This document shows positions 25,827-34,034 of a stretch of 56,976 nt of DNA, piece after piece; the first letter of the stretch is position 1; each line of letters opens with the position of its first letter. The translations under genes and the position numbers were made by a program. This stretch comes from Candidatus Latescibacterota bacterium (GTDB taxonomy: Bacteria > Krumholzibacteriota > Krumholzibacteriia > WVZY01): the NCBI GenBank assembly GCA_011772205.1, contig WVZY01000018.1:1-56976 (forward strand), written 5' to 3'. The notes under the pieces were generated by a model. It saw only the letters and a list, made by a program, of their open reading frames with translations, was not told the DNA's origin and made no database searches.

Positions 25827-26465
25827 TTAATTCAAGCTGTAGCTCGCTCCGATGGAAAATTGATAAAAGTTGGGATCGCTATCCCCTGCGGAATACAGGT
25901 AGAAAATATCCGACGTCTCTTCCGCAGTACGTATATGATGGGCCGTGAAGTTGACATCGAGCTTCCAGTTATCGGTTAGCGGCCAGTAGATTCCGGCTCC
26001 CACTTGGGCGCCGAAGTGTTCCTGTGAGATGTCGCTTCCGAAAAGGCCCATCTCGAGGAGCACGCTGATACTGTACAGCCCAATACCGCTCGAAATATAG
26101 AAAATACGCCGTTCGCCAAGGGGGATTTCGATCGTGGGGCCGAGAGTGATGTTGATGATTCGCATATTCGCGTCGGAAACGCCGGGACCGAACAACAGCT
26201 CAGTGATCTCGTCGGTCTTCGACTCACCGAGATAAATAGCTGCCAGAGCGATCTCTATAAAGAGGGGGGGCTTGATTCTCTCTGTGAAGTGAAGCGCGAG
26301 GCCGGAGCCATCTCCGAATGCGTTTTCGATGTCGCTTTCCGGTTCGACAAAGCCGATCCGAATCCCGAGTTTCTCGCGGCCGGACTTCGGTTGGGAACCC
26401 GCTTGCGGGACGATCGCGGCGATTGAAAACGTAGCGACGATTGCTGAAAGAATGAGTTTTTTCAT
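25827..26465 (-). CDS. Outer-membrane beta-barrel protein
   Basis: This 212-aa protein has a signal peptide (MKKLILSAIVATFSIAAIVPQAGS) followed by alternating hydrophobic/polar stretches typical of an eight-stranded barrel: LGIRIGFVEPES, LALHFTERIKPPLFIEIAL, FYISSGIGLYSISVLLEMGLF and GAQVGAGIYWPL. It ends NFYQFSIGASYSLN with a near-terminal aromatic. It resembles OmpW/outer-membrane beta-barrel (OMP_b-brl) families in pattern only. Its role is unknown. The start codon lies only 18 bp from that of the divergent methyltransferase gene and neither has a Shine-Dalgarno sequence, so leaderless transcripts or promoters inside the opposite gene are likely. Confidence 0.8.
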   Translation of the reverse strand: MKKLILSAIVATFSIAAIVPQAGSQPKSGREKLGIRIGFVEPESDIENAFGDGSGLALHFTERIKPPLFIEIALAAIYLGESKTDEITELLFGPGVSDANMRIINITLGPTIEIPLGERRIFYISSGIGLYSISVLLEMGLFGSDISQEHFGAQVGAGIYWPLTDNWKLDVNFTAHHIRTAEETSDIFYLYSAGDSDPNFYQFSIGASYSLN

Positions 26466-26483
26466 GGTCTAAACTTAATCGTT

Positions 26484-27311
26484 ATGCCGAGAAGAGTAAA
26501 GAGACATTTTTCGGAAGAGACTTGGGACGAGTTTTACCGGCGATACCAGGTCATTCTAGCGAACAACTTCCTCATCCCGGTGCTCAGCAGGTGGGGCGTG
26601 GCGCTCGAAGGAAAGAAGCTTCTTGAAGTTGGAAGCGGAGACGGCGGCTGCAGTGCCGCTTTTTTCAGAGCCGGATGTGCCGTGACATCGATGGATATCG
26701 ATGAGAGGCTCGTTGGCATTGCCAGTGATCTCAACCGGCGCGAAGGGTTGGACATCGAGGTAGTCCAGGGTGATGTGTGCGATATTCGAAATAAGGCGCT
26801 GGAGAGAGAACCGTTTGATATCATTTTGCTGCGCGACGTAATGGAGCACATCGCTGAACCGACTTTGGCGTTCGAGAATCTAAAAGATAAGCTGAGCGAT
26901 TCAGGATTCATTTTTGTGGTTTTTCCTCCGTATTATTCACCGTATGGTGCCCACCAGCAGATTCTTCCAAGGAAGAAGCTCTTGTTCCTACCTTACAATA
27001 AGCTTCCCTACATTCAGCTCCTCCCGGACCGACTCTTTCTCTCGCTCGCAAAAGGCGAAGGAGCGCCAAATCAGGAGGTAGCGCGCCTCAGAACGATTCG
27101 TCTCACCATCCGGAAATTCGAGAGAATCGTGGGGGCGGCGTCTTTATGGATTCGTGGCAAAAAACTTTACCTGTCGCGGCCGACATTCGCTTTGCGATAC
27201 GGGATCCCGGTGCTTGGAGCGAGCGTTCTCGGAAAGGTGCCGCTGCTGAACGAGCTGGCGGTTACTGCTGCATATTACCTGCTGGAGAGAAAGAAAAAAG
27301 GCCAACGTTGA
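26484..27311 (+). CDS. Class I SAM-dependent methyltransferase
   Basis: The 275-aa protein carries the class I methyltransferase signature: LLEVGSGDGGCSAAFFRAG (motif I, residues ~47-66), the acidic SMDIDERL (ribose-binding Asp), VVQGDVCDI, and DIILLRDVMEHIAEP (motif IV, ~113). The C-terminal half (HQQILPRKKLLFLPYNKLPY, then a basic KKLYLSRP stretch) is typical of sugar or small-molecule methyltransferases (Methyltransf_11/23), not DNA or RNA enzymes. The substrate is unknown. The gene ends in a repeat cluster. No ribosome-binding site is evident before the ATG. Confidence 0.85.
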   Translation: MPRRVKRHFSEETWDEFYRRYQVILANNFLIPVLSRWGVALEGKKLLEVGSGDGGCSAAFFRAGCAVTSMDIDERLVGIASDLNRREGLDIEVVQGDVCDIRNKALEREPFDIILLRDVMEHIAEPTLAFENLKDKLSDSGFIFVVFPPYYSPYGAHQQILPRKKLLFLPYNKLPYIQLLPDRLFLSLAKGEGAPNQEVARLRTIRLTIRKFERIVGAASLWIRGKKLYLSRPTFALRYGIPVLGASVLGKVPLLNELAVTAAYYLLERKKKGQR

Positions 27312-27656
27312 TGCAGCCTTCCTCGGAGCGAGCTGGAGTGCTGTGTGGCGGGGGTGGCAAGCACTTGCGTTGAGGCATGAAGGAAGGCTCCGTGGGGGTG
27401 ACGAGCCTCTGCGAAGAGCGAGGGAGGAGTGCTGTGTGATGGGGGTGATGGATCCCCCACGGAGCCGGCCAATAAGAGAACCAACCGTCGAAGGCCGCCA
27501 GCCGAGCGAAGCAGGCGTGTGGGGAGGAATCCCCGCGGAGCCGGCCAAGTAATAGCATCCTCCGCCGAAAGCGGATAGCCGACCGAAGCGGGAGCGTGGC
27601 GAGGAACCCCCCACGGAACACTCCGTATAGCTCTAAGGAGAATGACGAATTGAGGG
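27312..27656. repeat. Cluster of GC-rich palindromic intergenic repeats
   Basis: This 345-bp gap is filled with repeats. (a) Positions 27386-27466 form an 81-bp unit bounded by perfect 13-bp inverted ends, GGCTCCGTGGGGG and CCCCCACGGAGCC. (b) From 27454 two tandem units of ~77 bp follow, each starting CCCC(C)-CGGAGCCGGCCAA and ending with CGAAGC-GG-G(A)GCGTG-GAGGAA; a third start appears at ~27607. Matching sequence is found at 1-85 and 56775-56976. The reading frames seen through this region are palindrome artefacts with no homology. There is no transposase. It could be a non-autonomous element or a REP-like family. Confidence 0.8.
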
Positions 27657-29420
27657 CTATTTCAGGAGAATCATTTTTTTGGTGTCGATGACCTTTCCGG
27701 CGGCCGTCAGGCGGTAGAAATAGATCCCAGTCGAGACAGCACCCCCACGGGCATTCCGGCTGTCCCAAGTGATCTCATGCAGCCCTTCTGCATCCAGGCG
27801 ATCTGCCAGCCTTCGGACCAACGAGCCGTTTACATCGAAGATATCGAGCGTGATCCTCGTTGTGGATGGCAGGTAGTAAGAAATCGTGGTCGAGGGATTG
27901 AAAGGATTCGGTGCGTTCTGGAAAAGGGTGAACTCGGTCGAGTTCCTGATCGTACTCGATGGGGAGGTGACTTTGGTTTTCGACTTCGCTGATCCGATGT
28001 TGTCATCGGGCGGGTCTATGGAATCCATTGATTCGGCAATATCATCGACGTTGATATGACCAAACGAATCAGATGACATGTCCGCAATCTCGAAATACAC
28101 ACTTTTCCCCTTGTGCCGCCTCAGATCCCAATAGCGCCTGTCCATTTGATCCGTATTCCTGCCCGTCTCTTTGAAAAGAAACTGGCCCGTTGCGGAATCC
28201 ACGAGGGCCACATAACACGCATCCGGATAGTCCCCACCCCCTACCAGCAGGTTCATGGAGTTCCCGGCGATCGTGAATGGATTCGACCGGATGAGCCCCG
28301 TCGCACCATCCCCTTGAGCTCCTCCGGGAGAGCCGTGCATGAGCGGTCCCTGGAAGCGCTCGTAGCTGCCGATCCAGCATTTGCCTTCGAATCCCACGTC
28401 CACGGAATCACCCCGTGCCTGGGGATTGTTCCCGAAAGTTGGTTGAAAGGCGAAAGCGATTCCGGAAACTAGATTCCAATCCTTCCTGAGAGGCCATGGT
28501 TTGTATACGACCGGTGAATCACCTGCCCAGCTGAGTGTATCGAATCGAATGGTGTACGAGAGATCTCCCTCTTCATTGAGATAACCGGTGTGTCTCGAAA
28601 ACAGATAATTCCCGTCGAAGGTGTCCACCTCGGCGGCTTGTCCAAGATCAACGATCGTCCGAGACGAGATATCCCACCCGCTGTACAGCGAGTCGGAAAG
28701 CATGTGGGAGACGCCGAAAACCTCTTCTTCAGTGAAGAAGAGATGAAATTTCGAATTTTTGTAAATGCACTGTACGGATTCCAGTACGTGCCACGAGTCA
28801 TGGACGTAAATCGGTCCGTTGTCCTGCCACGTGACATAATTGTCTGAAATAGCGCTTGCTATGGCACCGTAGTTTTGGGAGGTTTTTGCAGTGACGAGCA
28901 TGTAAGTTTTGCCGTCGTGGTCGAATACATAGGGGTCGCGGGCGTGACACCAAGCATCCTCGCTCCACTCTGCCCAAGACGTATCGGGGTGGTAAACGGG
29001 CCAGGGAAGCCTTACCCACATAAAAAGATCGGTCGAAATAGCCAATCCCGTTTGCTGGGCGCCAGCTGCATTGACGCCCGTATAGTACATAAATATCCCG
29101 GGTCCGGGCGAGGGGATGATATCCGGGGCCCACACACCGCTTTCATCCCAGGTTCCCGGCTGAACGGCCAGGACCGGAGGCTCGAGCTTCCAGTGGATAA
29201 GATCGGTCGAAGTCGCGTGACCAAAGCTGATCGCGGGATTGCCGCGGAGGTAAAAGAGATGGTACACCGAGCCGAGACGGAACAGGCTGTGGTCCTTGAT
29301 CAGTACATTGGGCTCCAGAAAGTATGGTTGTTCGAAATCAAAACGAACGAGCGCGAGCGACGCGCCGGCGGTAAGTAGGAGCGCAGAAATCAATAGAGCT
29401 GCAACGATGCTTCTTGTCAT
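27657..29420 (-). CDS. Secreted five-bladed beta-propeller glycoside hydrolase-like protein (GH43/GH32-type) with FlgD-Ig-like C-terminal tail
   Basis: The ~587-aa protein has a signal peptide (MTRSIVAALLISALLLTAGASLA). Residues ~35-300 have the look of a five-bladed propeller: FLEPNVLIKDHSLFRLGSVY (first-blade Asp), SVYHLFYLRGNPAISFGHATS, WAPDIIPSPGPGIFMYYTG, ARDPYVFDHDGKTYMLVT (RDP motif) and FFTEEEVFGVSH (an acidic blade). These resemble GH43/GH32/DUF4975-like carbohydrate-active proteins, but catalytic residues cannot be confirmed. A ~180-aa beta-sandwich follows. The last ~90 residues (FTLFQNAPNPFNPSTTISYY ... GIYFYRLTAAGKVIDTKKMILLK) form the FlgD-Ig-like or type IX secretion-like tail. 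A good sigma-70-type promoter lies upstream. Substrate unknown. Confidence 0.8.
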   Translation of the reverse strand: MTRSIVAALLISALLLTAGASLALVRFDFEQPYFLEPNVLIKDHSLFRLGSVYHLFYLRGNPAISFGHATSTDLIHWKLEPPVLAVQPGTWDESGVWAPDIIPSPGPGIFMYYTGVNAAGAQQTGLAISTDLFMWVRLPWPVYHPDTSWAEWSEDAWCHARDPYVFDHDGKTYMLVTAKTSQNYGAIASAISDNYVTWQDNGPIYVHDSWHVLESVQCIYKNSKFHLFFTEEEVFGVSHMLSDSLYSGWDISSRTIVDLGQAAEVDTFDGNYLFSRHTGYLNEEGDLSYTIRFDTLSWAGDSPVVYKPWPLRKDWNLVSGIAFAFQPTFGNNPQARGDSVDVGFEGKCWIGSYERFQGPLMHGSPGGAQGDGATGLIRSNPFTIAGNSMNLLVGGGDYPDACYVALVDSATGQFLFKETGRNTDQMDRRYWDLRRHKGKSVYFEIADMSSDSFGHINVDDIAESMDSIDPPDDNIGSAKSKTKVTSPSSTIRNSTEFTLFQNAPNPFNPSTTISYYLPSTTRITLDIFDVNGSLVRRLADRLDAEGLHEITWDSRNARGGAVSTGIYFYRLTAAGKVIDTKKMILLK

Positions 29421-29468
29421 ATCGCGAGGGTGACACGTGGGCGAAGTCTCCCGGGGAAGATGGCCAAA

Positions 29469-29508
29469 ATGTGCTAACTGCCAAATATACAAAGAGATTT
29501 TAGCACAT
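29469..29508. promoter_or_regulatory. Inverted repeat over the glycosidase-like gene's promoter
   Basis: ATGTGCTAA (29469-29477) and TTAGCACAT (29500-29508) are perfect 9-bp inverted arms separated by 22 bp. The right arm overlaps the -10 box of the minus-strand promoter, and the left arm lies in the early transcript. It may be an operator or a 5' leader hairpin. Confidence 0.5.
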
Positions 29509-29525
29509 CATTAAGTGAATTTCAA
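29497..29525 (-). promoter_or_regulatory. Sigma-70-type promoter of the glycosidase-like gene
   Basis: On the minus strand TTGAAA (29525-29520) and TAAAAT (29502-29497) are separated by 17 bp, each matching consensus at five of six bases. Transcription would begin near 29490 and leave a ~70-nt leader. Confidence 0.65.
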
Positions 29526-29667
29526 TCACGATATGTAAAGGTTATATTGGAATTGAAAAAGACCTGCATCGCGGGGCATGTTTTTTCGGGAACAATTGCC
29601 GGGGAAGCAGTATTTTCCATAGAAGTGGGATGCACATCATTGCGGTATGCCGTAATATATTGATTCA

Positions 29668-30711
29668 ATGAAATATACAGCAAGAATAGGGACGTTTTTC
29701 GGGATTCCAGTCAGGGCCCACGTCACCTTCCCTCTGATCCTCATCGTTTTCGGGGCGGGCGCTTGGATCGATGGATCTTGGCAGGATGGCTTGCGGGCGG
29801 TGCTCCTCGTCCTGACAATTTTCGCTTGCGTTGTCTTGCACGAATTCGGGCACAGTCTTCAGGTACAGCGGTACGGAATCACCGTGCGGGACATTGTGCT
29901 ACTCCCCATTGGAGGAATGGCCAGAGCGGAGAGCATTCCTGAAAAGCCCCGGCAGGAAATCATCGTGGCGATCTCAGGTCCGTTGGTTAACTTTGCACTC
30001 GCCAGTATTTTTTTGATGATGCTTTTCTTCAAAGATGCGCCCGTCGATCTGGAAAATGATTTCGTTGCCAACTTGTTCGCCATAAATATCGTCCTGGGGA
30101 CTTTCAATTTGATCCCCGCATATCCGATGGACGGGGGGAGAATTTTACGGGGGATCCTCGCCTCTCGCATGCCCTACCTCAGAGCGACACGTTACGCGCG
30201 GAACATCGGTCAGATAATCGCGATCTTGTTTGCAATCGTTGCGTTTTTGGACAGCCGCTTCGTGATGCTGTCAGTAATTGCGATCTTCGTTTTTTTCGGA
30301 GCGATCAGTGAGGAGCGGATGATCAGAACAAAATTTGCCTTGCGAGGAAAAACAGTGGGGGACTTCTTGCCCGAGAGCGTCCCCCTCTTGGATTCAGCTA
30401 CCTTGGTAGAAGACGCCGCTCCGCATTTCAAAGATGATCGGGTGATCGCGCTCCCGGTTGCGGGTGGCGCGGGCAAGATCGCGGGGGTGGTCTCGAGAAC
30501 GGACATTGCCGCTGCAATGCGTGATGGGAATGGGCGATTGCCTCTTTCTCATATCGCCAGAACGGGCTTCCCTCTAATGGCAGCCGAAACACCCGCACTC
30601 CAGGGTTTGCATCTTCTAAGGTCCAGGCGACAACGATTTGGCGGTGTTATTCGCGATGGTGTTTTTGTTGGACTCGTTTCAGTAGATGCCTTGACGGCGA
30701 GCGCGGGATAA
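29668..30711 (+). CDS. Site-2 protease family zinc metalloprotease (M50) with CBS-like C-terminus
   Basis: The 347-aa protein is an intramembrane zinc protease. The zinc motif HEFGH is in the third hydrophobic segment (VVLHEFGHSLQVQRYGI, residues ~58-74), the third ligand is in NLIPAYPMDGGRILR (~150-165), and about six membrane segments precede a cytoplasmic C-terminal part (~225-347). The latter resembles a pair of weakly conserved CBS motifs (VIALPVAGGAGKIAGVVSRTDIA and GGVIRDGVFVGLVSVDALTA). This layout is found in the archaeal/bacterial S2P group with CBS domains, proposed to be regulated by nucleotides. Substrates are unknown; no anti-sigma factor gene is adjacent. No ribosome-binding site is visible. 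TATATT six bases before the ATG would fit a leaderless start. Confidence 0.92.
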   Translation: MKYTARIGTFFGIPVRAHVTFPLILIVFGAGAWIDGSWQDGLRAVLLVLTIFACVVLHEFGHSLQVQRYGITVRDIVLLPIGGMARAESIPEKPRQEIIVAISGPLVNFALASIFLMMLFFKDAPVDLENDFVANLFAINIVLGTFNLIPAYPMDGGRILRGILASRMPYLRATRYARNIGQIIAILFAIVAFLDSRFVMLSVIAIFVFFGAISEERMIRTKFALRGKTVGDFLPESVPLLDSATLVEDAAPHFKDDRVIALPVAGGAGKIAGVVSRTDIAAAMRDGNGRLPLSHIARTGFPLMAAETPALQGLHLLRSRRQRFGGVIRDGVFVGLVSVDALTASAG

Positions 30712-30742
30712 TTTGCTGCGCCGATCTCCTCCCGCATGGTGC

Positions 30743-32062
30743 TCAGCGGATCAAGACGGCTTTTGCGGTCTCCGTTTGACCCTGAGCGCTGATCCGGATG
30801 AAATATACTCCCGAAGCCACCCTCTCCCTGCCAAGCCCGCTACCGTCCCAGGTTTTGGCGTGGCTGTCTTGCGCGAGCACCCCATGGAAGATGCGCTCCA
30901 CTATTTCTCCTTGAGGGCCGTATACGTCGACCGTGACAACGCTCTCCCGGTGAATATCAAAACGAATAGTGATCACGTCCTTGAAAGGATTGGGATAGGC
31001 GGGAAGAACTGTGAACACACCTTTGGGTGTCATGGTACTTGCCCCCCCAAGCGTCACAGCTACCAGGTAAGCCACCGCCTCGGTTGTTTCAACAACATAG
31101 TCGAAATCCACTAGCGAGATCGAATCACCTTCGGAATTTATATAAGGATTCGAGTCGTTGGTTCCTTCGAAAACGTGAACGGCCACAAATCCTTGCTCCC
31201 AGAAAGAGACATGATCGCTCACCGATTCATAAGGTGATGACGACGGTTTCACCGCCTCGGCGAAAGTGCTCGAGCGAATCGCGTCGAAAGCGACAACGCC
31301 CGCTTCGGCAAGCCATCCGGAGTCCTCATCGATATAGCGGATCTGAACATCTTTCCTGGCGTCCGCATCGTAGCCGATGGCATCGAGCGAGAGCATGGCG
31401 ACAATCGAATCACCCTTTGCGCTCGCCTGTTCCGCGTGGAATATGCTCCCCCACCGCCCGATTTCCTCGGCGCCGAAAAAGACGATCTCTATAGTTCGCT
31501 CGAGAGGAAGGTCTTTTATCACCCGAGCGATTTCCAGCAATGCGGCACATCCGGTGCCGTTGTCGTCGGCGCCGGGAGCGGGCGCAAGCGAATCGGAATA
31601 GGAGGAGTTGTCGATAGAATCATAGTGGGCTCCGAGAATGACCTTCCCCTGACCGGGATCGGATCCGGTGATTTCCGCAACCACGTTGAATGTGCGTCTC
31701 CACATTCCGCTCCGATAAGAAACGGTATCCAGCCGCGCCGGGAGACCGAGGGCTTCGCAGCGGTTTTTGAGATAGAATGCAGCAGAGTCCGCTTGCGGTG
31801 TCCAGGTGAAGCGAGTGCCGAAGCTGCTAAGCTTCGAAACGGTTTTCTTCAAGCTGTCCGGGCTGGCTCCCAGCCGCGGCTCGGCGAAGGAGGGCTTGAT
31901 CGTCACTAATGCCCAGAGGAGGAGAATCAGGGGGAAGGCGGCTTCAACCGGGCTTCTGGTGAAGCCAGTGGTATGCGGCTTGCTGCTCCCACCATAATTG
32001 AGTAAACCCTGGGATTTATAAGGCAATTTGCGCGATATCCTGTCGGTTTGCAAATGAACCAT
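30743..32062 (-). CDS. Secreted M28 aminopeptidase-like metallopeptidase with C-terminal sorting tail
   Basis: The ~439-aa protein is a secreted zinc peptidase. A hydrophobic signal segment (AAFPLILLLWALVTIKPSFA) precedes the M28 domain. Visible ligands are His/Asp in VILGAHYDSID, Asp in GADDNGTGCAALLEIAR, the Glu pair in FFGAEEIG, Asp in MLSLDAIGYD, and His in SVSDHVSFWEQGF. The last ~85 residues (VFTVLPAYPNPFKDVITIRF ... SGVYFIRISAQGQTETAKAVLIR) are the FlgD-Ig-like/type IX-like tail also seen in the glycosidase-like protein at 27.7 kb. It probably trims N-terminal residues from peptides outside the cell. The start at 32062 is uncertain because the signal segment begins ~40 residues later and no good ribosome-binding site is seen. 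Confidence 0.88.
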   Translation of the reverse strand: MVHLQTDRISRKLPYKSQGLLNYGGSSKPHTTGFTRSPVEAAFPLILLLWALVTIKPSFAEPRLGASPDSLKKTVSKLSSFGTRFTWTPQADSAAFYLKNRCEALGLPARLDTVSYRSGMWRRTFNVVAEITGSDPGQGKVILGAHYDSIDNSSYSDSLAPAPGADDNGTGCAALLEIARVIKDLPLERTIEIVFFGAEEIGRWGSIFHAEQASAKGDSIVAMLSLDAIGYDADARKDVQIRYIDEDSGWLAEAGVVAFDAIRSSTFAEAVKPSSSPYESVSDHVSFWEQGFVAVHVFEGTNDSNPYINSEGDSISLVDFDYVVETTEAVAYLVAVTLGGASTMTPKGVFTVLPAYPNPFKDVITIRFDIHRESVVTVDVYGPQGEIVERIFHGVLAQDSHAKTWDGSGLGRERVASGVYFIRISAQGQTETAKAVLIR

Positions 32063-32094
32063 TCCACTTTTCAATATAATCAAAGGAGGACGGC

Positions 32095-32586
32095 ATGACA
32101 CCTTTGACCAAAGCATCCTCCACACACGAGTCGCATGTGCTTTACAATTTAGCTCAGGCAAAGATCAACAACAATAAATATGAGGAAGCGCTGGGGCATC
32201 TTAGGGAAGCGCTCGCCATCGCGCCGGACAATCCGGACTATTTATCGACCTACGGGTATTGCCTCGCCAAAGAGAGGGAATCTTACGACAAGGCACTCGA
32301 ACTATGCAGACGCGCCCTCAAGATCAAGCCAGCTGATCCCGATCTGCTCGTAAACCTTGGAAGAGTACTGCGCCTCAGCGGTGATTTCCACGCGGCGCAT
32401 GAGATGTTTCTCCGTGCATGGGAGAAGCAAAAAGGTCATTCAGGTGCAGCAGCGGAGCTTTGCCGTATGGGTGTCAGGAGGCCTCCCGTCTTCACGTTTC
32501 TTCCGAGGTCCCACTGGTGCAACAAGTACGTCGGGAAGATCAGGGCTAAAATAGAGCGCCTGCGCTATGGGAAAATCGTTGGCTGA
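32095..32586 (+). CDS. TPR-repeat protein
   Basis: This 163-aa protein consists of about three TPR units (residues ~15-125): VLYNLAQAKINNNKYEEALG, LSTYGYCLAKERESYDKALE and LLVNLGRVLRLSGDFHAAHE. A short basic C-terminal tail follows. It has no signal peptide and is probably a cytoplasmic scaffold. AAAGGAGG sits 6 nt before the ATG. It is divergent from the M28 peptidase gene, with only ~32 bp between start codons. Its partner is unknown. Confidence 0.85.
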   Translation: MTPLTKASSTHESHVLYNLAQAKINNNKYEEALGHLREALAIAPDNPDYLSTYGYCLAKERESYDKALELCRRALKIKPADPDLLVNLGRVLRLSGDFHAAHEMFLRAWEKQKGHSGAAAELCRMGVRRPPVFTFLPRSHWCNKYVGKIRAKIERLRYGKIVG

Positions 32587-32743
32587 GGACTAAACGGCGC
32601 AACACTTCTGGACATTCCCCTTTCCATTTGTTTTCGTGTATATTTTAATGAAACGGGAGCATCCCCGCAGATCAAGATGCATAGACGGCTCCGCCGCCGT
32701 GCATCGAGAAGTGAGTTTGTAACATCCGGATCCTGGAGCGGCT

Positions 32744-33964
32744 TTGAGAACGAGCATTATAAAGACCTCTTTAATAGGAGGCGTGTTCGTATGCGTCTTG
32801 TCCTGCGCCGCCCGGCACAGCCGGCTGCCGTCACCGGAGCTGGTCGAGCAAGTGAATTACCAGCGCGCCCGGGCGGCCCAGTTGCTCAATCAAGGCGATT
32901 TTCAAACGGCGCTCAACATTCTCGAAGATGTCAACTCCCGCATGCCGAACGACGCGTGGACGCTCGGCCTGCTGGGTTGGGCACAGTGGAAAACCGGTTC
33001 ATTCAAAGAAGCCGTTGGTAATTTTGAAGAATCGCTGAGGCGCGATTATTTGAATCATTTGACCCACCTTCGATTTGCGCAGATGCTTATCGAACAGGGA
33101 AAAATCGGACGGGCGCTCACGGAATTCGAGCTGGCGGTGAAATACGGGTCGAGCGATCCGCTGGCGCATTATAACTACGGACTCGCACTATATAAAACGG
33201 GCCGCAAGGAAGAGGCCCTCATCGAGTGGCAGCAGGCTTACGATCTCGACAGGTCCGATCCAAAATATGCCGAAGCAATGGGAATGGGACTCACGGGCAC
33301 TGATGATCGGAGAGCACTGTATTATTTCGAGAAAGCGAATTCGCTGGGTGTGGAGGGACCGTCTTTTCATCACAATTTCGCTCTGCTGCTCCAGCGTCTA
33401 GGTGATCATGACCGAGCAGAAAGGGAGTTCCAGCGCGCCTTGGAAAAAGATCCGGACAACGCATCCTATCGTTTCGGCCTCGCCGCCTTCTACACGAATG
33501 CTGGATCCTACGAGAAAGCGCTTCCCATTTGGAAGGGGCTGGTCGAGCAATCGCCCGGAGACCTGTCGTATCGCATTCATTTCGCGCGGACCCTTCTCGA
33601 ACTGGGTCGGTTCCAGGAAGCCATTTCAGTGCTCGAGCCGATCGAGGCAGGTCAAGGGATGGACGGGGAAACGCCAAAAACGATAGCTATTGGCGAAGCG
33701 GGAACCGGGCCTGTTTCCGTCGATGATGCGTTCGGCATCCTTGCGATGAGCTATCGCGGGCTTGGCGATCTTGAGAAGGCTAATTTATTTATCGAAAAGG
33801 CGTTAGATATTAACTCGGAGAGCGTGGAGCACCTGAATAATTATGGCGTCATATTGGCGGAACGTGGTATGATCGACCGCGCCAGGATTCAATGGCAGAA
33901 GGTGCTCGAAATCGAGCCCGATAACGAAACTGCCCGGCAAAATCTTTCTGCCTCAGGCCGGTAA
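32744..33964 (+). CDS. TPR-repeat lipoprotein
   Basis: This 406-aa protein starts with a lipoprotein signal (MRTSIIKTSLIGGVFVCVLSC, with the lipobox Cys at 21). It continues as tandem TPR units to the end, for example AAQLLNQGDFQTALNILEDV, AQWKTGSFKEAVGNFEESL, HYNYGLALYKTGRKEEALIE, AEREFQRALEKDPDNASYRF and VEHLNNYGVILAERGMIDRA, roughly ten repeats. The start is a TTG with GGAG ~5 nt upstream. It would be anchored to a membrane facing the periplasm and serve as a protein-protein scaffold. The 157-bp gap before it contains AT-rich stretches but no confident promoter. Confidence 0.88.
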   Translation: MRTSIIKTSLIGGVFVCVLSCAARHSRLPSPELVEQVNYQRARAAQLLNQGDFQTALNILEDVNSRMPNDAWTLGLLGWAQWKTGSFKEAVGNFEESLRRDYLNHLTHLRFAQMLIEQGKIGRALTEFELAVKYGSSDPLAHYNYGLALYKTGRKEEALIEWQQAYDLDRSDPKYAEAMGMGLTGTDDRRALYYFEKANSLGVEGPSFHHNFALLLQRLGDHDRAEREFQRALEKDPDNASYRFGLAAFYTNAGSYEKALPIWKGLVEQSPGDLSYRIHFARTLLELGRFQEAISVLEPIEAGQGMDGETPKTIAIGEAGTGPVSVDDAFGILAMSYRGLGDLEKANLFIEKALDINSESVEHLNNYGVILAERGMIDRARIQWQKVLEIEPDNETARQNLSASGR

Positions 33965-34034
33965 CATTCCGCGTTGATTCGCGTAGTCCAACTGTAAGCG
34001 AAGATTGCGGAAGTTTGCCCAAGGCGGTCGAGAG

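Noticed and set aside
27343-27614. Several open frames of 60-170 codons on both strands in the repeat cluster
   Set aside because: They are Pro/Ser/Arg-rich palindrome artefacts with no similarity, no ribosome-binding site, and they overlap each other.
27312-27656. CRISPR-like array in the repeat cluster
   Set aside because: Units are ~77 bp, GC-rich and palindromic, with no unique spacers between short identical repeats, and no cas gene is near.
32075-32080. TATAAT box as promoter for the TPR gene at 32095
   Set aside because: A start site from it would fall within the Shine-Dalgarno sequence, and no -35 box is at 16-18 bp.
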